A DNA stretch of 62,925 nucleotides from assembly GCA_020024555.1 (NCBI GenBank), contig JAHHTQ010000009.1, forward strand, positions 1-62,925, read 5' to 3'. Below, one piece after another: positions 34,549 to 44,269 of the stretch. The stretch comes from Angelakisella sp. (GTDB taxonomy: Bacteria; Bacillota; Clostridia; Oscillospirales; Ruminococcaceae). Within the stretch, counting starts at the first letter, position 1; the number at the start of each line of letters is the position of its first letter. Below the pieces are notes generated by a model, which did no database searches, was not told where the DNA came from, and worked only from the letters and a program-made list of their open reading frames with translations. A program made the position numbers and the translations under genes.

Positions 34549-35214
34549 TTAACAAGTTTTTGCAAATGTCATAACCACAACATTTTTTGCGCCATTACCT
34601 TTAAGTAAATTGACGCAATTCGCAATAGTTGCGCCGGTTGTAACAATATCATCTATGAGTAAAATATTGTCTTTTATATTTACATTCTTATCAATATTAA
34701 ACCCTGCTTTTTCTTGTTTAAGCCTCATACTCATTCGTAATTCGTGCTGTAAATGAATACTTTCACGAACAAGACCGCCACTGCTTAACGGTATGTCAAA
34801 ATATTTTGATATATGCTCTGCAAGTAGCTTTGCCTGATTATATCCTCTGCGTTTTTCCCTTTCATATGGCAAAGGAACATAGACAATATTGTCAAAACTT
34901 TTATTATTATATCCCAGACTTTTGAGTGTATTTATCATTTCTTGGGCGAAAGGCAAGCTTAAACTTTTTTCACCTTTAAATTTATATTTATATATAGACT
35001 TTTTTACATTTTTTGTATACTTATAACTACTGTAAATTTTTATGTCATTGTATACTGTCAAATTGTCGTTTTCTGTCAATAAATATTCTTTTTTACAACT
35101 ATCGCAACAACCGCTTTGCGTATGCTGTAATAGTTTTTCACAAAAAATACATCTTCTGGGGAAAAGTATATCGAGGGCTGTAAACTTTATATTATGTAAA
35201 AAATCTTTATTCAA
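34549..35214 (-). CDS. comF: ComF family phosphoribosyltransferase-like protein
   Basis: The 221-residue protein has an N-terminal four-cysteine zinc motif (CIFCEKLL...CCDSC) and a C-terminal PRTase-type domain with PLPYEREKRRGYNQAKLLAEH and the PRPP loop ILLIDDIVTTGATI. In Bacillus ComF acts in the DNA-uptake machinery of competence; many bacteria keep it outside competence operons. Its start overlaps the end of recD2 by 8 bases, so it is translationally coupled with a helicase, which supports a DNA-handling role. It is the last gene of the pepT-yihY-recD2-comF unit. Confidence 0.9.
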   Translation of the reverse strand: MNKDFLHNIKFTALDILFPRRCIFCEKLLQHTQSGCCDSCKKEYLLTENDNLTVYNDIKIYSSYKYTKNVKKSIYKYKFKGEKSLSLPFAQEMINTLKSLGYNNKSFDNIVYVPLPYEREKRRGYNQAKLLAEHISKYFDIPLSSGGLVRESIHLQHELRMSMRLKQEKAGFNIDKNVNIKDNILLIDDIVTTGATIANCVNLLKGNGAKNVVVMTFAKTC

Positions 35215-37420
35215 TATTTAAACACTCTTTTAACATCTCTTTTAAGTTTGTATATCTCAGCGTACGTCTGTTATTTGCTACCATTTCCGCAACAACTTCC
35301 GTATTTCCTGCCATTACCAGCAGTTTTTTTGCGCGGGTAACCGCTGTATACAGTAAGTTTCGGTAATGAAGTAACCTATGTTTTGTAAGCAGTGGCATTA
35401 TTACCGCTTCAAACTCGCTACCCTGACTTTTATGTACAGTAATCGCATAGGCAAGCTCTATTTGGTCTAAGTTATCAAAGCTCAAATCTGCAACTCTGTC
35501 ATCAAATCGAATACGTATATATTTTTCCGTTGGGTTTATTTTTTCCACTATTCCTATATCACCGTTAAACACGCCCATACTTTCTTCGCCACTATCGTTT
35601 TTGCATATAATATCATAATTATTGCGTATCTGCATAACCTTGTCACCTTCTCGGTACGTTCTGCCAATATATGAAACTTCACTCTTATTCTTATCAGCAG
35701 GATTTAACGCAGACTGCAAACATTTATTGAGTTCAAATGTTCCGATAGGGCCTTTCTTTGTCGGTACTATTACCTGTATATCCCATAGCGGAGAATATTT
35801 ATATGTATTCGGCAAACGGGTTTTACATAAATCGACTACAAGTTGTTGCAAATCTTGCGCGTTACTTCTCCTCAAAAAGAAAAAGTCATTGTTTTTTATA
35901 GATAAATCCGGTAGTTTTCCCTCAACTATTTTATGCGCATTTGTAACAATTAAGCTCTGCGCCGCCTGTCTGAATACCGTGGATAAATGAACCATAGGTA
36001 TTACGTCACTGTCAATTAAATCTTTCAGTATATTGCCGGCGGATACGGACGGCAACTGGTCACTGTCCCCTACCATAATAAGCTTTGCAGACAGCTTAAT
36101 TCCACACAGCAAATTACTCAAAATAACCGTATCTACCATTGACATTTCATCAATAATTATCACATCGTATTTGAGCGGATTTTTTTCATTATGTTTAAAT
36201 GTCAATGTTTCCTTTGCGGGTTCTACTTCAAGAAGTCTGTGTATTGTCTTTGCTGTTCTTCCCGTAACTTCCGACATTCTTTGCGCGGCGCGTCCCGTTG
36301 GGGCGACAAGCGCCACTTTCTGCCCCATATTTTCAAGAACCGTAAGTATTCCGTTAAGCGTGGTTGTCTTACCCGTACCGGGACCTCCTGTAAGTATAAA
36401 CACATTGTTATTGACAGCCTCTGTTATAGCCTTTTTTTGTAAGCTGTCATACGTAATATTGTTATATTTTTCTATGTCTTCTATTTGTTTTGAAACATCA
36501 ACATTACTTTCATTATCCTGTAATTGCATCATAAGTGACAGTCTTCCCGCAACATAGCTTTCCGCATTATATAGTTCAACAATATATAAATAATCTGTCT
36601 GTCCGTCGTTATACTTTATAACAGTTCTGCATTCACAGAGTTTAACACAGATATCTTCAACAATATCCTGCCCTACTTCCAGAAATTCACACGCAAGCGA
36701 CACAAGTTTGTTATACGGCAAGCAAGTATGACCATTATTACTGTTGTGTCGCAAAATATATACAATGCCTGCCTCTATACGATTGATATTATCATAAGCC
36801 ATACCCATTTTGCCGGCAATTTCATCGGCTGTATTAAAATCAATATCAAAATCGTTACAACACAGTATGTATGGGTTTTGTCTTATAATATTTTCCGCAT
36901 CATTTCCATAAATTTTCCACACTTTTATGGCTGTTGCGGGGAGAAGTCCCAAGCCTGTCAAAAATATCATAAGAGTACGCACACCATATATCTTTCTGTA
37001 CTCCTCAAAAATCTTTTGCGCCTTTTTGACTGTTATTCCCTCTATCTCCGTCAATCTTTCCGGACTGTTTTCTATTATATCCATTGTCTTATTGCCAAAA
37101 GTTGCGACTATCTTTTTTGCATATACAGGGCCTATTCCCTTTATTGCCCCTGATGAAAGATATTTTAATATAGCATTAGCTGTTGAAGGCAGTGTTTTTT
37201 CTATAATCTGCGCCTTAAATTGCGAGCCGTATGTTGGGTGAGATGTATAAAAACCCGTAGCGCAAATTTCCTCACCCTCATTAACAAGCGTGGTTTCGCC
37301 AACTACTGTTTGCAGGTCATCATTAACGCTTACGTTTAGCACAATAAAGCCTGTATCTTCGTTATAAAAAATAATGTCTTCAACTGTTCCGCTAATTTTT
37401 ATAAGTTCCCTTTCTGCCAT
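35207..37420 (-). CDS. recD2: RecD2-type DNA helicase
   Basis: The 737-residue 5'-3' superfamily 1B helicase acts in replication-fork and mismatch-related repair, without RecB/RecC partners. It has an N-terminal OB domain, a helix-hairpin-helix region (SSGAIKGIGPVYAKKI, ERLTEIEGITVKKA) and the helicase core. The core carries Walker A GGPGTGKT (345-352), VALVAPTGRAAQRM, Walker B IIDEMSMVD, GDSDQLPSV and the UvrD-C-like AYAITVHKSQGSEFEAV and YTAVTRAKK. The N-terminal extension separates RecD2 from RecD. It starts 10 bp after the yihY stop codon. Confidence 0.96.
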   Translation of the reverse strand: MAERELIKISGTVEDIIFYNEDTGFIVLNVSVNDDLQTVVGETTLVNEGEEICATGFYTSHPTYGSQFKAQIIEKTLPSTANAILKYLSSGAIKGIGPVYAKKIVATFGNKTMDIIENSPERLTEIEGITVKKAQKIFEEYRKIYGVRTLMIFLTGLGLLPATAIKVWKIYGNDAENIIRQNPYILCCNDFDIDFNTADEIAGKMGMAYDNINRIEAGIVYILRHNSNNGHTCLPYNKLVSLACEFLEVGQDIVEDICVKLCECRTVIKYNDGQTDYLYIVELYNAESYVAGRLSLMMQLQDNESNVDVSKQIEDIEKYNNITYDSLQKKAITEAVNNNVFILTGGPGTGKTTTLNGILTVLENMGQKVALVAPTGRAAQRMSEVTGRTAKTIHRLLEVEPAKETLTFKHNEKNPLKYDVIIIDEMSMVDTVILSNLLCGIKLSAKLIMVGDSDQLPSVSAGNILKDLIDSDVIPMVHLSTVFRQAAQSLIVTNAHKIVEGKLPDLSIKNNDFFFLRRSNAQDLQQLVVDLCKTRLPNTYKYSPLWDIQVIVPTKKGPIGTFELNKCLQSALNPADKNKSEVSYIGRTYREGDKVMQIRNNYDIICKNDSGEESMGVFNGDIGIVEKINPTEKYIRIRFDDRVADLSFDNLDQIELAYAITVHKSQGSEFEAVIMPLLTKHRLLHYRNLLYTAVTRAKKLLVMAGNTEVVAEMVANNRRTLRYTNLKEMLKECLNIE

Positions 37421-37430
37421 AAAAATACCT

Positions 37431-38333
37431 CTATTTTTTCATTTTTCTCATATATTTGAGTTGCGCATTCAGTTCTGCGCCCAAAACAAGAGTAAGCGAT
37501 GCGCAATAAAGCCAGATAATTAACACAATTACAGCTCCTATCGAACCATAAATAAGCGAATAATTGGCAAAATTATTTACATAAGCCGCAAAAATACGTG
37601 AATATATAAGCCAACAGCCCAACGATATTATAGCTCCCGGCAAAGCCTCTTTCAAATGTACCACGGTACTTGGCGCAATAAGATAGAGCATTAACAGCAC
37701 AACAAACAACAGCACCGTCATAATAAGAACTTTATAAAATTCCCATAACTCTATCGACACCATAGGTATCGGTATAAATACCCGTACTGCTTCGAGCAAT
37801 GTTCTTCCCACAATGTTTACTATCAGTGAGCCTAGTACAGAAGCAATAACGCCTATACCCAATATAATTACTATAAGTATCCTGTGTATAAGCGAACGCT
37901 TATCCTCCGTATCATAAGCTATACAAATAACCTTTATAAGTGAATTTACCGCGCGAAACGGTATATACAAAGAAAAAGCCAAACCGAAAACAAGTAGTGA
38001 TGATGACTTAACCGATGAAATATAGTCTAAATATGTTGCGATTATATCCAAAACATCTTTTGGTATAAAAGCTGAATATTGCATTACCATTTCAGGCGAT
38101 ATTTTAAGGAAACCGAGCAAGTTATTCGTAAAGATTAAAAACGGGAAAAATGCGAAAGTAAAATAATATGTCAGCGCAGCCGCCGATAGCGCTACATTAT
38201 GTTTTCTGTATCTGATTACCATATCGCTTACAAAAATCAAAAAAGGGTTCTTTCCTTTATATCTATACAATTCCCGTCCCCCCTTATCAATCTTTGTAAT
38301 TACTTTATTTATATTATTATTTTTCAGCTGCAT
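37431..38333 (-). CDS. YihY/BrkB family inner-membrane protein
   Basis: The 300-residue membrane protein has about six helices. Family features are HNVALSAAALTYYFTFAFFP, AFSLYIPFRAVNSLIKVI and the C-terminal YGSIGAVIVLIIWLYCASLTLVLGAELN (conserved run near residue 265). The family (PF03631, once mislabelled RNase BN) has no settled function. Its start lies inside the end of pepT (17-base overlap) and its stop is 10 bp before recD2, so these genes form one transcription unit. Confidence 0.9.
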   Translation of the reverse strand: MQLKNNNINKVITKIDKGGRELYRYKGKNPFLIFVSDMVIRYRKHNVALSAAALTYYFTFAFFPFLIFTNNLLGFLKISPEMVMQYSAFIPKDVLDIIATYLDYISSVKSSSLLVFGLAFSLYIPFRAVNSLIKVICIAYDTEDKRSLIHRILIVIILGIGVIASVLGSLIVNIVGRTLLEAVRVFIPIPMVSIELWEFYKVLIMTVLLFVVLLMLYLIAPSTVVHLKEALPGAIISLGCWLIYSRIFAAYVNNFANYSLIYGSIGAVIVLIIWLYCASLTLVLGAELNAQLKYMRKMKK

Positions 38334-39546
38334 ATATTATTATGATTTCTTTCAGTAATTGTGTCACTTTTTCCATAGAATTTACGCATACATACTCATA
38401 TTTACCATGGAAATTGTGTCCGCCTGTGCATAGGTTTGGACAAGGTAGTCCCATAAACGACAGTCTTGCGCCGTCTGTTCCGCCACGGATAGGTGAAATA
38501 ATAGGCTCAATACCCAATTTTTCCATAGCAAGTTTTGCATTGTCGATAAGGTGCATACACGGTTCTACTTTTTCTTTCATATTGTAGTAGCTGTCACTCA
38601 TTTTAAGCACTGCTGTATTTTCACCGTATTTTGTATTTATAAATTCGCAGGCGTTTTGCATAAACTCTTTTTTCTTCTCAAAAAGTTTCATATCATGGTC
38701 ACGGATAATATACTCCATAGTAGCTGTTTCAACACTGCCGTTAATTGTATCAAGGTGATAAAATCCCTCATAACCCTCTGTTGATTCAGGTCTTTGGTGA
38801 ACGGGCAACAAACTGTGTAGCTCCATAGCAATAAGTATTGCATTCTTCATCATATTTTTTGCGCTGCCGGGGTGTATGCTCGTACCGTTAATTGTAATAA
38901 CCGTGCCTGCCGCATTAAAGTTTTCGTACTCTATTTCACCAAGCGCCCCACCATCAACTGTATAGGCATAGTCAGCGCCAAAATTTTCGATAGGAAATTT
39001 GTCTACGCCACGTCCAACTTCTTCGTCAGGGGTAAATGCAATTTTAATTTTTCCGTGCTTAATATCTTTGTTATTTAGTATTTCTTCGGCAAATGTCATT
39101 ATCTCCGCAACGCCCGCCTTGTCATCAGCGCCAAGTAATGTTGTACCGTCTGTTGTTATTAAGTCTTGACCGATATAGTTAAGCAGAGACGGATACTCGG
39201 AAGTTTTTAACACAATATTTTTCTCTTTGTTCAAAACTATATCCTGTCCGTCATAGTTTTCCACATATTGCGGATTAACGTTTGCGCCACTGATAGCAGG
39301 GCTTGTATCCATATGTGAAATAAAAGCAAGCGTAGGTGTCTCATAATCAACTGTTGACGGAATTTCTGCCGTAACATAGCAATTCTCATCAAGATTTACA
39401 TTTTCAGCGCCCATTGCTTTCAATTCCAGAACCAATAATTTTGCAAGATTAAATTGCTTTTGCGTGCTGGGTATTGTCTCAACATTATCCTGTGACTCGG
39501 TATCAATTTTTACATATCTCAAAAACTTATCCAATACTTTCTCCAT
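38317..39546 (-). CDS. pepT: peptidase T (tripeptide aminopeptidase)
   Basis: The 409-residue M20B zinc aminopeptidase removes N-terminal residues from tripeptides in the cytoplasm. It has YVKIDTESQD, the metal segment FISHMDTSPA, LGADDKAGVAEIM (bridging Asp), TPDEEVGRG (catalytic Glu), AYTVDGGALGE, GTSIHPGSAK and RGGTDGARLSFMGLPCPNL. The length is standard. GGAGG precedes the ATG. It is the first gene of the operon with yihY, recD2 and comF. The 213-bp gap upstream has no clear site beyond the next operon's terminator. Confidence 0.97.
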   Translation of the reverse strand: MEKVLDKFLRYVKIDTESQDNVETIPSTQKQFNLAKLLVLELKAMGAENVNLDENCYVTAEIPSTVDYETPTLAFISHMDTSPAISGANVNPQYVENYDGQDIVLNKEKNIVLKTSEYPSLLNYIGQDLITTDGTTLLGADDKAGVAEIMTFAEEILNNKDIKHGKIKIAFTPDEEVGRGVDKFPIENFGADYAYTVDGGALGEIEYENFNAAGTVITINGTSIHPGSAKNMMKNAILIAMELHSLLPVHQRPESTEGYEGFYHLDTINGSVETATMEYIIRDHDMKLFEKKKEFMQNACEFINTKYGENTAVLKMSDSYYNMKEKVEPCMHLIDNAKLAMEKLGIEPIISPIRGGTDGARLSFMGLPCPNLCTGGHNFHGKYEYVCVNSMEKVTQLLKEIIIIYAAEK

Positions 39547-39700
39547 AAATATTTTCCTCCAATTAAATTATTACCAAAATTTATATATCAAACATATAAA
39601 TATAATAAGTGTAAAAAGCAATATTTATAACTTTAAGGCACTGATAACAGTATATCATAATCACTTTTTATTTGCAATGTAAAGAAAAAGTGAAAAAGAC

Positions 39701-39736
39701 AAAAAAGAGATATGCAAAACTTTGCACATCTCTTTT
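39701..39736 (-). terminator. terminator of the ispH/S1 operon
   Basis: AAAGAGAT/ATCTCTTT arms with GCAAA/TTTGC inside are preceded by A6 on the plus strand, giving a T-tract on the minus strand. Confidence 0.85.
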
Positions 39737-39759
39737 ATATTTGTCAAAATAACATTAAA

Positions 39760-41727
39760 TTATTCTGTAACTTCTTCTGTTGTTTCTTCTACTGATTCCT
39801 CAGCATCTTCCAAAAGAGCTTTCATTGATAGGCTTGCGCGTTTCTTATCAAAATCAAGCTCTGTGATTTTAGCTTCTACAACATCACCAACGTGTAGCTT
39901 GTCGCTAACTTTTTCAACATGCTCTTTTGATATTTGTGAAATGTGGATTAGACCATCAACACCCGGAATAATTTCAGCAAATGCGCCGAAAGCTGTCAAT
40001 GAGATAACTTTTACGCTAACTGTATCACCAACGCTATACATTGTTCTGATTTTTTCCCATGGATTTTCTTCATCTTTTTTGTAGCTTAGAGAAATCTTCT
40101 TGTCAGCTTCATTGATATCTTTTACTGTAACTGTTATTTCGTCACCGACACTAACAACTTCTGATGGGTGTTTAACACGTAGCCATGTTAGGTCAGGTAG
40201 AGCTATTCTGCCATCTACTCCACCGATATCAACGAATACGCCAAAGTTTGTAATGCTCTTAACTTTACCTGTGTATTCTTTACCAACAGTTATATCAGCC
40301 CATACTTTTTCTGCCTGCTCACGACGTTCTTCACGTTTTAGAACAGCGATTGAGCCGATAGCGCGACGGCGTTGACGGTTTGTTTCAAGAATTTTGAATG
40401 TTACTTCTGTGTTTACAATAGAATTTAGGTCACCATTGCGGGCAACACCTGTTTGACTTGCCGGAACAAATACTTTTACTCCGTTTGTCAAAACAAGAAC
40501 ACCGCCTTTGATAACTTCGATTACACGACCTGTCAGTACTTCGCCTGTTTCTGCTGCATTCATAACTCTTTCAAAGCCTGCGACTGCATCAAGTCTCTTT
40601 TTAGAAAGCATTATTGTACCTTCTACATCGTTTACTCTAACAGCGATTAGTTCTACCTCGTCACCTGTTTTAACAATATCGCTTGGTTTTAGACTTGGGT
40701 CATCTGTCAATTCGTTCAATGGTACATAACAAGCATATTTTACACCGCAGTCAACAAGTATTTCGTTATCTTTAACTTTAATAACTGTTGCTGTAACCCT
40801 CTCTCCATTATGTACACTTTTGAAGGATTCGTTTAGCATCTCTTCAAAGCTCATTTCATTAGTAATGTTATCCAAATTGCTCATGGATTTTTGAACCTCC
40901 TTAATTATACAATCAGGCGTCGATGCACCTGCTGTAATTCCAATAATAGTTTGGTCGTTAATGCTACAAGTATCAATATTACTTATATCATCTATATTTT
41001 CAACCAAATATGTACGACAGTTTTGTTGACAAATCTTAAAGAGTTTCTGGGTGTTAGAACTATTCTTTCCACCAATCACAATCATTAAATCACATTTACT
41101 GGATAACTCCAATGCTTCTTGTTGTCTAACAACAGTCGCTTTACATATTGTATCAAAAATAATTGCATTTGTACATAGTTTTTTTAATAATTTTTCAGAT
41201 TTCTTCCATTCTTCTACATTAAAAGTAGTTTGGGCTACTAAAACAGTAGGATTTTTGATATATTTATCATCATTTTCTATAATTTTTTCCAGTTCTTCTA
41301 CGGTTTTAAAGCAAACTACCTTATTTTTACAGTGACCTATTATACCGATAACCTCAGGGTGAGTACTGTCACCCGCCAAAAGCACATTTGCATTTTCATC
41401 AATACTTGCCACAATACTATGCACTTTTTTTACAAAGACACAGGTTGTATCTATATAATTAATGTTTTTGTCTCTCAAATCCGTATAAGTTTTCTCTGTT
41501 ACGCCATGCGCGCGCAAAAGCAACGTATCACCCTTGCGTAAAGTTTCCATATCGTCATTACGAACAACGCCAAGGCTTTCAAGCTCATAGTTTACAATAG
41601 GATTATGAACAAGCTCTCCCATAATATAAAGTGGCTTTATTTTTTTTGCGCTGTCAAAAGCTGTTTCTACCGCTTTACGTACTCCTCCGCAAAATCCCGC
41701 TGTCTTAGCGACTATTACTTTCGGCAA
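39760..41727 (-). CDS. ispH: IspH (HMBPP reductase) fused to four ribosomal S1 domains
   Basis: Residues 1-285 are 4-hydroxy-3-methylbut-2-enyl diphosphate reductase, the last step of the MEP isoprenoid pathway. The three [4Fe-4S] cysteines are C13 (AGFCGGV), C96 (DTTCVFV) and C195 (DTICKAT), with substrate histidines H41 and H123. Residues about 305-640 contain four S1 RNA-binding repeats, the last two the clearest (GKVKSITNFGVFVDIGGVDG, VKVISLTAFGAFAEIIPGVDG), and an acidic tail. This IspH-S1 fusion is well known in clostridia, where it stands in for ribosomal protein S1. The start codon lies 23 bases inside plsC. The last gene of the rpiR-HI0933-cmk-plsC unit; a terminator follows. Confidence 0.96.
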   Translation of the reverse strand: MPKVIVAKTAGFCGGVRKAVETAFDSAKKIKPLYIMGELVHNPIVNYELESLGVVRNDDMETLRKGDTLLLRAHGVTEKTYTDLRDKNINYIDTTCVFVKKVHSIVASIDENANVLLAGDSTHPEVIGIIGHCKNKVVCFKTVEELEKIIENDDKYIKNPTVLVAQTTFNVEEWKKSEKLLKKLCTNAIIFDTICKATVVRQQEALELSSKCDLMIVIGGKNSSNTQKLFKICQQNCRTYLVENIDDISNIDTCSINDQTIIGITAGASTPDCIIKEVQKSMSNLDNITNEMSFEEMLNESFKSVHNGERVTATVIKVKDNEILVDCGVKYACYVPLNELTDDPSLKPSDIVKTGDEVELIAVRVNDVEGTIMLSKKRLDAVAGFERVMNAAETGEVLTGRVIEVIKGGVLVLTNGVKVFVPASQTGVARNGDLNSIVNTEVTFKILETNRQRRRAIGSIAVLKREERREQAEKVWADITVGKEYTGKVKSITNFGVFVDIGGVDGRIALPDLTWLRVKHPSEVVSVGDEITVTVKDINEADKKISLSYKKDEENPWEKIRTMYSVGDTVSVKVISLTAFGAFAEIIPGVDGLIHISQISKEHVEKVSDKLHVGDVVEAKITELDFDKKRASLSMKALLEDAEESVEETTEEVTE

Positions 41728-42334
41728 CCGGTACTCCCTCCTTATCCATAAGTATATTTATGCCTTCCATTATTTTCTTTGTTGCTCTTTTAAGCGCCGC
41801 CGCACTTTCCTCATCGGCAAATAATTCTTCATAACTTATAGGCTCACCATAAGATACTTTTATTTTCTTAAAGGGACGCAAACCTCCCTCATATATTATT
41901 GCGCAGGGGATAACTCCGCAGTGCGACTGTTTTGCCACAAGCGCTGTGCCAGACTTTCCTCGCGCAGGACGGATATTCTTGCCACGAGTTCCCTCAGGAA
42001 AAATTCCCACCAAATTTCCTTGTTTTATTTTATCTATAAAAGGATTGAGGGCATTCACATCACCGTCACCACGGCTTATCGGCAAAGCCCCGCATTTTCT
42101 GAAAAACCAATTTGCAAATTTATTTTCAAAAAGTTCTTTTTTACCCATATATGTTACAGGGCGTTTCGGTATACCATGCGATATAAACAAAATATCGCTC
42201 AACCCCCTATGGTTTGGCGCAATAATATATCCACCCGTAAGCGGTACATTCTCACGATTTATGTATTCTATACGGAAAAATACCGCATAAAAAATTTTTG
42301 AAACCCAAAAAGCAAACCAATACATACCACCCAT
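41705..42334 (-). CDS. plsC: 1-acyl-sn-glycerol-3-phosphate acyltransferase
   Basis: The 209-residue membrane-associated enzyme makes phosphatidic acid from lysophosphatidic acid. Acyltransferase motifs are present: the catalytic NHRGLSD (an H-x4-D variant), FRKCGALPISRGDGD, the substrate-binding FPEGTRG and VIPCAIIYEGG. An N-terminal hydrophobic segment anchors it. It begins one base after the cmk stop codon and overlaps ispH by 23 bases, so translation is coupled. This order is conserved in clostridia. Confidence 0.94.
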   Translation of the reverse strand: MGGMYWFAFWVSKIFYAVFFRIEYINRENVPLTGGYIIAPNHRGLSDILFISHGIPKRPVTYMGKKELFENKFANWFFRKCGALPISRGDGDVNALNPFIDKIKQGNLVGIFPEGTRGKNIRPARGKSGTALVAKQSHCGVIPCAIIYEGGLRPFKKIKVSYGEPISYEELFADEESAAALKRATKKIMEGINILMDKEGVPVAESNSR

Positions 42335-43003
42335 TTACTTTTGCGTCCTTTCTTTGATTATGTTTGATATATATTCTACGGATTGGTTAAAATCCATATC
42401 ACTTGTATCAACAAGAAAAGCGTCGTCTGCTTGTTTTAGCGGCGCTGTTGCGCGAGATGAATCGTTTTCATCACGTTTTATAACATCTCTCAGCACTTCT
42501 TCAAACGATACATTCTCATCTTTTTCCTGATATTCTTTCAGTCTGCGGGTTGCTCGGACTTCCGCTTTTGCTGTCAGGAATATTTTTACTGTTGCGTCAG
42601 GCAAAATTACAGTGCCTATATCTCTGCCGTCCATTATAACACTGTTGTGCTTTGCAAGGTCTCTTTGCGTATCAAGTAAAAAGGCGCGTACCTCAGGAAT
42701 AGCCGATACATTAGACGCTCCCATTGATACTTCTGCCGTACGAATATCATCTGTAATATCCTCATTATTTATGTATATTCTCTGTCCTTGCTCTGTAAAA
42801 TTTATGGAAATTTTTATACTGTCAAGTTTTGGTACAATAGAATTTATATCCTTTGTATCAATATTATGCTTTATAAAATACAGCGCTATCGCTCTATACA
42901 TAGCGCCTGTATCAACGTGAATTATTTGAAATTTCTTCGCTATTTCTTTTGCTATTGTGCTTTTGCCAGCCCCTGCCGGTCCGTCCAGTGCAACTGAAAA
43001 CAT
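42335..43003 (-). CDS. cmk: cytidylate kinase
   Basis: The enzyme phosphorylates CMP and dCMP to the diphosphates. The 222 residues show P-loop GPAGAGKST (residues 8-16), DTGAMYRAIALYF, MDGRDIGTVILPDA (nucleotide site) and KIFLTAKAEVRATRRLKE (lid). It sits 15 bp after the HI0933-type gene and abuts plsC. Confidence 0.96.
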   Translation of the reverse strand: MFSVALDGPAGAGKSTIAKEIAKKFQIIHVDTGAMYRAIALYFIKHNIDTKDINSIVPKLDSIKISINFTEQGQRIYINNEDITDDIRTAEVSMGASNVSAIPEVRAFLLDTQRDLAKHNSVIMDGRDIGTVILPDATVKIFLTAKAEVRATRRLKEYQEKDENVSFEEVLRDVIKRDENDSSRATAPLKQADDAFLVDTSDMDFNQSVEYISNIIKERTQK

Positions 43004-43018
43004 AACTATTCCCCCAAA

Positions 43019-44269
43019 TTAATCATATATCATAGAATTTACTGCATTTACCGCTGTTGAAAATGCTATTTGCAAATTATATCCGCCTGTAAATGCGTCT
43101 ACATCAATTACTTCACCTGCAAAATACAGGTTTTTGCATAGTTTGGACATCATTGTTGTCGGATCAATCTCTTTTACTTCCACGCCACCCCCTGTAACAA
43201 TCGCCTCCTCTATTGGTCGAAAACCGACAGGCGTAAGCGGAAAATTCTTGATTACATTGACAAGATTTTGACGTTGTTCCTTTGTTATTGTATTAATTTT
43301 TATATCAGATGTCAAGTCGGATAGATTTATAACAGGAATTATCATAGCTCTCGGCAACAACAGTCCCAATACATTTGAAAGCGACTTATTAATATTATCT
43401 GCAAAGTCACGCAAAATACGTGTATCAAGTTTTTCGTTATCTAGCGCCGGCTTTAAATCTATTGTCAATTTATATGTATCGACAGGTTTTTGCATATATG
43501 ACGATGCTGATAACACGAGCGGACCCGATACCCCAAAATGAGTAAAGAGCATTTCTCCTATTTCACTGTATACAGGTTTCTTTTTTCCGTTTTCCCAAAG
43601 CGACAAAACCACGTTTTTCAGTGACAGCCCCATCATATCGCAACAATAGTCTTCTTTACAGCATATCGGTATCAGTGACGGACGAAGCGGCGTTATGGTA
43701 TGACCTACGCTTTTTGCAAGATTATATCCCTTACCCGTACTTCCGGTGACAGGATAGCTTTTTCCACCTGTGGCTATAAGTACATAATCCGCCAAAATTT
43801 CTTCACCGTTTTTCAGCGCTACTCCTTTTACTCTCTGCTCTCCCCCATCGGTTGTTTCTGTAATCAGTTCCTCAACACTGTCAAAAATTATGTCGGTATG
43901 ATATTTTTTGGCAGTGCTTACAAGCGCGTTTACAACATCGCTTGCCCTGTCTGACAGTGGAAAAACTCTGTTTCCCCGTTCGGTTTTTAACGGTACGCCA
44001 AGTTCCTCAAAAAAATTCATTACATCATCGGGCGTATATCCATATATACTGCTGTATAAAAACTTTTTGTTTGTAAGGGTATTTTTTAATATGTTTTCCG
44101 GCGAAGAATTATTCGTTACATTACATCTCCCCTTACCTGTAATTGCAAGCTTTTTACCAAGTTTGCCTGAATGCTCTATCAAAACAGTTTCCAAACCGTT
44201 CTTTGATGCGGCGCATGCCGCCATTAGCCCTGCCGCGCCACCGCCGACTACTATTAATTTTTTAGACAT
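43019..44269 (-). CDS. HI0933/YhiN-type FAD-dependent oxidoreductase
   Basis: The 416-residue flavoprotein starts with the FAD-binding VGGGAAGLMAACAASKNG and continues with KLAITGKGRCNVTNNS, the family signature. Later come VLIATGGKSYPVTGSTGKGYNLA and the C-terminal YFAGEVIDVDAFTGGYNLQ. The family is often annotated as aminoacetone oxidase; its physiological substrate is uncertain. Its start overlaps the RpiR gene by 8 bases, and cmk follows at 15 bp. This clustering with cmk is common in Firmicutes. Confidence 0.93.
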   Translation of the reverse strand: MSKKLIVVGGGAAGLMAACAASKNGLETVLIEHSGKLGKKLAITGKGRCNVTNNSSPENILKNTLTNKKFLYSSIYGYTPDDVMNFFEELGVPLKTERGNRVFPLSDRASDVVNALVSTAKKYHTDIIFDSVEELITETTDGGEQRVKGVALKNGEEILADYVLIATGGKSYPVTGSTGKGYNLAKSVGHTITPLRPSLIPICCKEDYCCDMMGLSLKNVVLSLWENGKKKPVYSEIGEMLFTHFGVSGPLVLSASSYMQKPVDTYKLTIDLKPALDNEKLDTRILRDFADNINKSLSNVLGLLLPRAMIIPVINLSDLTSDIKINTITKEQRQNLVNVIKNFPLTPVGFRPIEEAIVTGGGVEVKEIDPTTMMSKLCKNLYFAGEVIDVDAFTGGYNLQIAFSTAVNAVNSMIYD